Positions 14,461 through 20,599 of a stretch of DNA of 20,599 nt are shown here, piece by piece. The stretch is from an uncultured Chlorobiota bacterium. GTDB taxonomy: Bacteria > Bacteroidota > Bacteroidia > Bacteroidales > JAADGE01. The position numbers and the translations under genes were made by a program. The notes beneath the pieces were generated by a model, which saw only the letters and a program-made list of their open reading frames with translations, had not been told where the DNA came from and made no database searches. Each line of letters opens with the position of its first letter. Within the stretch, counting starts at the first letter, position 1. The stretch is taken from assembly GCA_947311125.1 (NCBI GenBank), contig CAMZKI010000111.1, positions 1 through 20,599 of the forward strand, in the 5' to 3' direction.

Positions 14461-17454
14461 TTAAAAATTAAGATTTAAACCGAGTAAAAATGTTCTCGGT
14501 CTCGGATAAATATTATTGTCAATACCTCCGCTGACTTCAGGGTCAAGTCCTGTATAATTCGTTATTACAAATGCATTTTGAACGGTAAAACTAACTCTGC
14601 CTGACAACCTTTCTGCAGCAAGTTTGTCAAAGTTATATCCTAAACTCATAAAATCCATCCTGAAAAATGATGCATCTTCTAAATAGAAATCAGACCAATA
14701 CTGGGCTGTTCTGAAATTTGTTTTGCTGACGTCTTTCAATATATTAGCGGTGTAACCCGACTGGTTATACAAATTTTGATATAATGCCATATTTGATGCA
14801 TTATTGTTGTAAACGTAGTTTCCTATATTAATTCTGCCTGAGAAAGCAAAATCAAACTGCTTGTATGTTAATTTAGAAGAAATTCCTATTAAAAAATCAG
14901 GTGCCGGGTTTTCTAAATAATATTTGTTAAGTTCATCCCCTGCAACATTCCCTCCGTTTCCTGTTTTGTCAGTATAAAGTCCTTCTATAGGCATTCCGTT
15001 TTCATCATAAACCTGTTGGAACAGTAAGAACGTATTAGCAGGATAACCTACCTGATTAACTTGAACCGTATTTCCTACACCGCCGGATATTCCCCCTACA
15101 TTATAACCTATAAAAGTAGAGTCATCAACCAATGTCAGTTTTGTAATTTCATTTACATTATAGGTGAAGTTACCGGAAATCTCCCACGAAATATCTTCTT
15201 TTGAAACAGGTCTGTAAGTAATGTTTGCTTCAACTCCTTTATTTTTAAGAGAGCCTACATTTGTAAATAAATGATTGGAAAAATTTGTTCCTGCCGCAAT
15301 CGGAATATCATTTAATAAATCATTAGTTGTTCTTTTATATAAATCAACAGAACCTGTAATTTTATCTTTCATAAACCCGAAGTCTAATCCTATGTTTTGA
15401 GTAACGGTTTCTTCCCATTTTATATTAGGATCATAGGGGTCAGGTCTTAAAGTAGGATAAAAATTGTCACCGAACTGATAATATGCTCCGGGTTGACTTA
15501 ATACATATGTAGGAATATACGGATAAAAACTTCCTATATCTTGCTGTCCGGTTTTACCCCAACCTAAGCGAAGTTTTAAATTTGAAACAACCGATATATC
15601 TTTTAAAAAATTTTCATCATTAATCTTCCAGGCAAAAGCTGCGGAAGGAAATAGTCCGTATCGGTTCTCAGGTGCAAATCTGGAAGAACCGTCATATCGA
15701 ACGGTTGCCGTAAATAAGTATTTATTAACAAGAGTATAATTTAATCTGCCGAAAACTGATGCTAATAAATACTCATTTTTATAAGCGGAACTTCCTGCTT
15801 CTATTGCACTGTCAGTAGCCTCCCAAGCATGTTTAACATATGTTCCTTCATAATAATGGTGTTCCCATGAATAACCTGCGGTAAAATCGACTTTATGAAT
15901 TGTTCCGTATTCTTTATTATAATTAACATAAAAATCAAACAGACTTGTATATCTCATATTTGTATAATCCTGAACATTTGTTTCCGGTTCGCGATAGCTC
16001 CAGGAAGCTTTAGGGTCGGTATAATTATGTCCTTCCGAATTAAAATAATCGTAAGCCCCTTTTACTACGGCTTTCAGTTCCGGCATAAAAGGCATAACAT
16101 ATTCTGCACGGGCATTTCCGAAATAACGTTGTGATTTTGATGTATTATCGGTAAACTCTAATAATGCAACCGGATTTTGAACGGCAATATTATTAGGAAG
16201 CCCGTTAAGCTGGTCTGCTTCACTGGATTCAATCCATGCCGTATAACCGCCATATCTGGTGTTACCGTTTGTAATCGGTTGTGTCGGGTCAAATGCTACT
16301 GCTGCACCTATAGCTCCCGTATTCGAAAAATTATTGTCCGTAAAAGCTGCTTTTCCGTTTAAATAGAGTTTCAAACTTTTGTTTAACAGTTCCGGTGTTA
16401 GTGTCAAATCAACTGTTGAACGTTTCATTTCTGAATATTTCAGCAAACCGTTTTGGTCTGTATAGCCTAATGAAAGCCTATACGGCATTAACTTATAAGA
16501 GCCTGACAAACTGATATTTTGATCGTGAGAAACTGCATTTTGATATATTTCACTTTGCCAGTCTGTATTTGCATCTCCTAATTTTGATAAAGCAACATTT
16601 GAAACGATGCCTTCATCAACTTTTTCCTGCATTAATGTTCTGTATTCATCTCCGTTAAATACGTCTAAATATTTAACAGGTACTCCTATTGAAACATTTC
16701 CGCTGTAAGATATTTTCATTGCTCCTGTATGACCTTTTTTTGTCGTAATTATAATTACGCCGTTTGAAGCCCGTGAGCCGTAAATTGCAGTTGCCGAAGC
16801 ATCTTTTAAAACCGTAAATGATTCTATGTCATTAGGGTTAATTGTGGATAAAGGATTCGCCATTCCGCCTATTCCGCTGTTATCAATCGGAATACCGTCA
16901 ATAACTATTAAAGGGTCATTGCTTGCATTTAAAGAAGAACCTCCTCTGATTCGAATTGTAGCACCTCCGCCGGGTTATCCTCCTGAAGAAGTAATTACAA
17001 CTCCGGAAACTTTACCTGTTAATAAGTCTTGAGGAGATGTAATATTTCCTTCATTAAAATCATCCGAAGATACAGATTGAACAGAGCCCGTTGCATCTTC
17101 TTTTTTAACTTCTCCGTAACCTATAATAATTACCTCTGACAATTCTGACTCTTCAAAAAGCATAACACAATCAATAATATTACCGGTTACAGGCTTTTCT
17201 TCGGTTTTCATACCAATATAGGAAAACACCAAAGCTGTAGCATCATAAGGTACCGTAAGTGTGTATTTTCCCGAAGCATCAGTCATTGTTCCCGTAGTCG
17301 TTCCTTTAACAAGAACACTTACTCCGGGAATGGCTTCACCGTCAATACCTGTTACCGTGCCTGTAACTGTCTTTTGTCCGAATGTTGAAAATCCGACAAA
17401 AATCAAAAAAGCCGAAAAAAGTAACTTTTTAATAATTAGTTTTTTAAATTTCAT
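14461..17454 (-). pseudogene. susC: SusC-type TonB-dependent transporter, interrupted by one in-frame stop
   Basis: Outer-membrane barrel that imports glycans with SusD, driven by TonB. The full frame is 997 codons. It has a signal peptide (1-26, ending FSTFGQ), a carboxypeptidase-regulatory-like domain (about 28-100), a TonB-box-like segment (SEVIIIGYGEV), the plug, and a barrel ending in FLLGLNLNF. Codon 160 is TAA (plus-strand 16975-16977), set in the conserved plug segment VVITSSGG-stop-PGGGATIRIRGGSS. The frame is the same on both sides, so this is a point change, not a shift; CAA to TAA is one base away. As written, translation would stop after 159 residues. The later ATG at 16863 would give a protein without signal peptide. 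Real nonsense mutation, strain-level variant or sequence error cannot be told apart here; the rest of the frame shows no decay. Confidence 0.9.
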
Positions 17455-17536
17455 TTCCCTAGAATTTAAATTAATTAACTTTAATTTTTTCAGTTTAAAT
17501 TTTTTATACTGTTTTTTAATTTCTTTCTTATTTTGC

Positions 17537-17568
17537 TAAAGTTAATTAACATAATTTTAATATACAAA
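17537..17568 (-). promoter_or_regulatory. Probable susC promoter
   Basis: On the minus strand TTTG (17565-17568) and TAACTTTA (17537-17544, one mismatch to TAnnTTTG) are separated by 20 bases, the usual spacing for the Bacteroidota primary sigma factor. Transcription would begin near 17530, leaving a leader of about 75 bases before the susC ATG at 17454. The LacI-type sites lie 22 bases upstream of the -33 element. Confidence 0.6.
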
Positions 17569-17590
17569 AGAATTAATTCATTATCTTTAC

Positions 17591-17614
17591 GCAAACGATT
17601 TCGCAAACGATTGC
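17591..17614. promoter_or_regulatory. Tandem LacI-type operator between susC and lacI
   Basis: Two 12-bp units in direct repeat: GCAAACGATTTC (17591-17602) and GCAAACGATTGC (17603-17614). The second is palindromic at 10 of 12 positions around a central CG, as expected for a LacI-family site. The 11-bp core CAAACGATTGC returns upstream of the transporter at 18715-18725. It lies between the divergent susC and lacI genes, upstream of the predicted susC -33 element and about 83 bases before the lacI ATG. Confidence 0.7.
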
Positions 17615-17696
17615 ATATTTTGCAGAACATATAACAGGAAAGTTACAATTTAGTTTTTTCGTAAAAGTTAAAAAATATATCTAATTTAGAGGTCTG

Positions 17697-18709
17697 ATGA
17701 AGAGTCACCAAATAACCATAAAAGATATTGCTAAAATGCTAGGAATCTCGGCTTCTACAGTATCCAGAGCATTAAAAGATCACCCGGACATCAGTACTGA
17801 GACAAAAAAAAGGTTAAAGAGTTAGCAAAAAAACTTAACTATAAGCCTAATGCAATTGCACTTAGTTTACAAAGTAGCAGAAGCCGTATCATCGGAATTA
17901 TTGTTCCTCAAATTGTGCATCATTTTTTCTCAACGGTGATAAGCGGTATAGAAGAATATGCAGCTAAAAAAGCTTATAATATAATTATTACACAGTCAAA
18001 TGAATCTTCGGAAAAAGAAATTGATAACTGCAGAACATTACTTTCAGGCAGGGTTGACGGAATGATAGTTTCCAGAACAAAAGATACGGAAGATTTTAGC
18101 CATTTTCGCAATGTTCTTAAAACAGGCACGCCAATAGTTTTTTTTGACAGAACCTGCCACGGAATAAAAACAGACAAAGTAATAATTGATGACTACAAAG
18201 CAGCTTACGAGGCTACAGAATACCTTATAAAAACAGGTTGCAAAAATTTACTGCATTTTTCCGGTCCTGAAAATCTTAAAATAAGCTCAAAAAGAATGTG
18301 GGGATTTGCAGACGCTCTGAAAAGAAACGGTTTTAATTTTGACGAAAACCTTATACTTCAGGCTGATACATTTAAAAAGGGAAAAGAATTAATATTTAAA
18401 CTTCATAAAGAAGATAAATTGCCGGACGGCATTTTTACTGTTAATGATATGACTGCTGCAGGAGTTTTAAATGCCTTAAATGAGCTTAATGTTAAAGTTC
18501 CCGGCGAAGTTTCTGTCTTCGGATTTACCAACGGCATTATTTCAAAAATGACATATCCGCAACTCTCAACAGTCGAACAAAACGGTTATTTAATGGGATA
18601 TACTGCGGCCGAAATATTAATTAATAAAATTGAAAACGAAACAGAGGAAATTACAACAAAAATAATCTCAACAAAATTAATAATAAGGAATTCTACAAAA
18701 AAGATTTAA
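17697..18709 (+). pseudogene. LacI-family transcription regulator with a one-base frameshift
   Basis: From the ATG at 17697 the first 42 codons give a LacI helix-turn-helix (ITIKDIAKMLGISASTVSR) and then hit TAG at 17823-17825. Adding one base to the run of eight A at 17804-17811 restores the frame: it continues with VKELAKKLNYKPNAIALSL, the hinge helix, and joins the open frame to 18709, which holds the sugar-binding domain (GIIVPQIVHHFFSTVISGIE, then FFDRT, and VFGFTNG near the C-terminus). The repaired protein would be about 337 residues, normal for LacI. As written, the DNA-binding and ligand-binding parts are separated. Slippage on the A run, during transcription or by mutation, could restore some full-length product; sequence error is also possible. 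It should control the susC operon and the transporter. Confidence 0.88.
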
Positions 18710-18714
18710 ATTCC

Positions 18715-18725
18715 GCAATCGTTTG
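18715..18725. promoter_or_regulatory. LacI-type operator upstream of the sugar transporter
   Basis: GCAATCGTTTG is the exact reverse complement of the core of the operator at 17604-17614. Relative to the downstream gene it has the same orientation as the susC copy. A degenerate second unit follows (ATAAATGTTTTC, 7 of 12 matches to the corresponding susC unit). It lies 57 bases upstream of the transporter's -33 element and 5 bases after the lacI stop. Confidence 0.65.
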
Positions 18726-18782
18726 AATAAATGTTTTCACTTTATTATCAAGATTATAAAGCATCACTCATATTACCCGAAA

Positions 18783-18813
18783 TTTGTATTTTCCGCAAAT
18801 TCTCATATCTTTG
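18783..18813 (+). promoter_or_regulatory. Promoter of the sugar transporter operon
   Basis: TTTG (18783-18786), a 19-base spacer and a perfect TATCTTTG -7 box (18806-18813) form a textbook Bacteroidota promoter. Transcription should begin near 18820, about 90 bases before the ATG at 18910. So the transporter is not only read through from lacI. Confidence 0.75.
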
Positions 18814-18909
18814 CCTGACAGTTTAAATTTTTATACAATTTAATATTTCTTTCCTTTAAAAAAGTTGAATTTTCATTTGACTTGTTATTGTTTTATATAA
18901 TTTTCTGAA

Positions 18910-20451
18910 ATGAAAACAAAACCAAAACTAAGTTTTTGGCAAATTTGGAATATGAGCTTCGGTTTCCTCGGAATTCAATTCGGATTTGCTTTGCAAAATG
19001 CCAATGTCAGCAGAATATTTGAAACTCTGGGGGCTAAAATTGACGATATTCCTATTCTCTGGATTGCGGCTCCGGTTACGGGATTGATAATTCAACCTAT
19101 TATCGGACACGCTTCAGATAAAACATGGTGCAAACTCGGACGGCGAAGACCGTATTTCCTTGCAGGAGCAATATTGGCTTCAATAGCACTGTTTATAATG
19201 CCTAATTCACCGTCATTATGGATTGCGGCAGGTATGCTCTGGATGATGGACGCATCAATTAATATATCAATGGAACCTTTCAGAGCTTTTGTAGGCGATA
19301 TGTTACCTTCCGAACAAAGAACGGCAGGTTTTGCCATGCAAAGTTTTTTTATCGGGACAGGCGCTGTTATAGCTTCACTTCTTCCCTATATGATGACTAA
19401 TTGGCTGGGAATATCAAATACTGCTCCGGAAGGAGAAATACCCCCTTCCGTTAAATTTTCATTCTATATAGGTGCAGTAGTTTTTATAAGCGCCGTTGCC
19501 TGGACAGTTTTCAGTTCAAAAGAATACTCTCCGGAAGAACTGAAAAAATTTGATGACCATGAAGAGGATATTTGCGAAACTGATGATAGAAAAAATAAAA
19601 AAGAACAAATCAATAAATCTCTGAAATTAGGTACGGTTTTTTCAATTCTCGGTATTCTGTTAAGTATTGTATTTTATTTTATTAAAGTAGAGCAAGAAGT
19701 ATATATTTTGTCATTCGGCTTATTGATTTTCGGAATATTGGAATTAATTTCCGGAATTATGCAAAAAAACAACATTAAAAGCGGATTTACATCTGTTTTT
19801 AATGATTTAAACTCAATGCCGAAGACTATGGGACAGTTAGCAATCGTACAGTTTTTCTCATGGTTTGCCTTATTTGCAATGTGGATATATACAACAGCAG
19901 GAGTTACGGAACACATCTATGGAACAACAGACACAACTTCCGCATTATATAACGAAGGTGCAAATTGGGTCGGTGTATGCTTCGGAGTCTATAACGGATT
20001 TGCCGCCGTTTTTGCTTTCATGCTTATTTGGCTTGCAAAAAAAACAAGTCGAAAAACAACCCACTCAATATCCTTGATTATAGGAGGCTTAAGTCTGATT
20101 TCAATATTTTTTATAAAAAATCCGAATATGTTGCTGATACCGTTTGTCGGAATAGGTCTGACCTGGGCAAGTATTCTTGCTATGCCGTATGCCATACTTA
20201 CAGGTTCTTTACCTTCAAACAAAATGGGAATTTATATGGGTATTTTTAATTTTTTCATTGTAATTCCTCAAATTTTAGCTGCAAGCATTCTCGGTTTTTT
20301 GGTAAAATCTGTTTTTAAAGAAGATGCAATATATGCTTACACCTTTAAGACGTTCATTATCTTTTTCCGTAAAGTTAAAATTCAAATCTTTTGCAAGTTC
20401 TTTCCAAGCAAGGTAATGATACTTTGCCGTGTCAACGATTACACCGTCTAA
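18910..20451 (+). CDS. MFS sugar transporter (GPH/SLC45-like, probable maltose/oligosaccharide importer), 3' end chimeric
   Basis: Inner-membrane major facilitator with about 12 spans. It opens with KLSFWQIWNMSFGFLGIQFG and carries the loop 2-3 motif GHASDKTWCKLGRRRPYF (about 67-84), typical of the SLC45/GPH sucrose-maltose type carriers. The context (SusCDE, LacI, beta-phosphoglucomutase) supports import of maltose or related glucosides. Only codons 1-476 (to about 20337) are native. From 20338 on the plus strand continues into the reverse complement of the sequence that should follow the gene, so the apparent tail of 37 residues (YTFKTFIIFFRKV...) is not real. The true C-terminus can be read on the minus strand at 20484-20599: after IYA it continues LVLGGISLIIAAVLVG and ends FVKDEN, giving a native length of 498 residues. 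Confidence 0.88.
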   Translation: MKTKPKLSFWQIWNMSFGFLGIQFGFALQNANVSRIFETLGAKIDDIPILWIAAPVTGLIIQPIIGHASDKTWCKLGRRRPYFLAGAILASIALFIMPNSPSLWIAAGMLWMMDASINISMEPFRAFVGDMLPSEQRTAGFAMQSFFIGTGAVIASLLPYMMTNWLGISNTAPEGEIPPSVKFSFYIGAVVFISAVAWTVFSSKEYSPEELKKFDDHEEDICETDDRKNKKEQINKSLKLGTVFSILGILLSIVFYFIKVEQEVYILSFGLLIFGILELISGIMQKNNIKSGFTSVFNDLNSMPKTMGQLAIVQFFSWFALFAMWIYTTAGVTEHIYGTTDTTSALYNEGANWVGVCFGVYNGFAAVFAFMLIWLAKKTSRKTTHSISLIIGGLSLISIFFIKNPNMLLIPFVGIGLTWASILAMPYAILTGSLPSNKMGIYMGIFNFFIVIPQILAASILGFLVKSVFKEDAIYAYTFKTFIIFFRKVKIQIFCKFFPSKVMILCRVNDYTV

Positions 20452-20478
20452 ATCAAAAATACATCCTTTTATTTTCAT
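20335..20478 (-). pseudogene. pgmB: Start of beta-phosphoglucomutase, inverted fragment
   Basis: Forty-eight codons of a HAD-family beta-phosphoglucomutase, from ATG at 20478, with the DxD motif in FDLDGVIVDT (nucleophile D9, acid/base D11) and the cap-side YHYLAWKELA typical of this enzyme. It would convert beta-glucose-1-phosphate, the product of maltose phosphorylase, to glucose-6-phosphate. The fragment stops at the junction at 20335-20338, after LKGVS; the open frame beyond is antisense transporter sequence. In the real genome this gene almost surely lies directly after the transporter on the same strand, 5 bases after its stop, as shown by the order in the inverted copy. A maltose phosphorylase gene would be expected next, but is not in the window. 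Confidence 0.85.
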
Positions 20479-20483
20479 AAAAT

Positions 20484-20599
20484 TTAATTTTCGTCTTTAA
20501 CAAAGCCTACCAGCACGGCAGCAATAATTAATGAAATACCTCCGAGAACTAAAGCATATATTGCATCTTCTTTAAAAACAGATTTTACCAAAAAACCGA
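20484..20599 (-). pseudogene. Inverted copy of the transporter's true 3' end
   Basis: Read on the minus strand from the window edge, this gives GFLVKSVFKEDAIYA, identical to residues 462-476 of the transporter, and then the genuine C-terminus ending in FVKDEN and TAA (20484-20486). Five bases later comes the pgmB ATG. It shows what the plus-strand gene should look like beyond 20338 and is part of the fold-back structure at the right edge. Confidence 0.9.

Larger units (their letters stand above)
20291..20599. repeat. Inverted repeat (fold-back) at the window edge
   Basis: The arms 20291-20338 and 20552-20599 are exact reverse complements over 48 bases, around a 213-base spacer. The right arm is cut by the window end and may be longer. 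The junction at 20335-20338 (GCTT) is where transporter sequence switches to the reverse complement of pgmB. This is the form of an inverted chimera made by strand switching during amplification or by assembly, rather than a gene arrangement. Confidence 0.9.

Noticed and set aside
16975..16977. Stop codon reassignment (TAA read as an amino acid)
   Set aside because: TAA is used as the normal end of several intact genes here, including the M28 peptidase, wbpA and susC itself.
17591..17614. Start of a CRISPR or longer tandem repeat
   Set aside because: Only two 12-bp units exist, with no spacers, and their CG-centred partial symmetry fits a LacI operator.
20275..20334. Continuation of the minus-strand pgmB frame (YCIFFKNRFYQKTENACS)
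   Set aside because: Beyond the junction this is antisense transporter sequence; only the first 48 codons resemble beta-phosphoglucomutase.
20338..20451. Unusual C-terminal extension of the transporter
   Set aside because: It is antisense pgmB sequence reached through the fold-back junction, and the true C-terminus is visible on the other strand.
20291..20599. Invertible DNA switch like those of Bacteroides surface genes
   Set aside because: Such switches have short repeats around a promoter and usually a nearby recombinase. Here the repeat is coding sequence duplicated by fold-back at the window edge.

Overview
The window looks like a 20.6-kb piece, probably a whole metagenomic contig, from a low-GC member of the Bacteroidota. 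The evidence is a SusC/SusD/SusE-type glycan uptake locus, lipoprotein signal peptides, several promoters of the Bacteroidota type (TTTG/TTG at -33, TAnnTTTG at -7), A/T-rich start regions without strong Shine-Dalgarno sites, and an RNase Y gene next to zapA. The left edge cuts into a gene. The right edge is a fold-back structure that is most likely an assembly or amplification chimera.

Layout. (1) 2-3491, plus strand: a 5'-truncated M28 metallopeptidase with PA and PDZ domains, then a compact three-gene group (membrane protein, FmdE-like protein, small membrane protein) of unknown role. (2) 3570-5237, minus: a secreted DUF4419-type protein with a duplicated C-terminal repeat. (3) 5243-9405, minus: a decayed glycosyltransferase stub and a compact wbpE-wbpD-wbpB-wbpA cassette for a UDP-diacetamido-uronic acid, a precursor for surface polysaccharide. 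(4) 9425-11874, minus: a housekeeping block of a coiled-coil ZapB-like protein, ZapA, a structured RNA with its own promoter (candidate 6S RNA), and RNase Y. (5) 11945-18709: a Sus-type locus. The susC-susD-susE genes run leftwards and end at a strong terminator. A divergent lacI-type regulator runs rightwards. (6) 18783-20599, plus: a GPH/SLC45-like sugar transporter followed, in an inverted fold-back copy, by the start of beta-phosphoglucomutase. This points to import and phosphorolysis of maltose or a related alpha-glucan.

The sugar locus is damaged. susC has one in-frame TAA within its plug domain. The lacI gene has a one-base frameshift in a run of eight A. The transporter's 3' end is replaced by inverted sequence. 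A shared 11-bp LacI-type operator core (CAAACGATTGC) occurs upstream of both susC and the transporter, each time upstream of a recognisable promoter. This defines a local regulon and suggests the regulator may activate.

The most interesting items are the RNA between zapA and rny, whose two ends form a near-perfect 17-bp helix with a UUCG-capped hairpin close to its midpoint; the operator/promoter architecture; the paired susC and lacI lesions; the glycosyltransferase stub; and the uncharacterised FmdE-membrane operon. No CRISPR array, tRNA, rRNA, insertion sequence or phage gene was seen.
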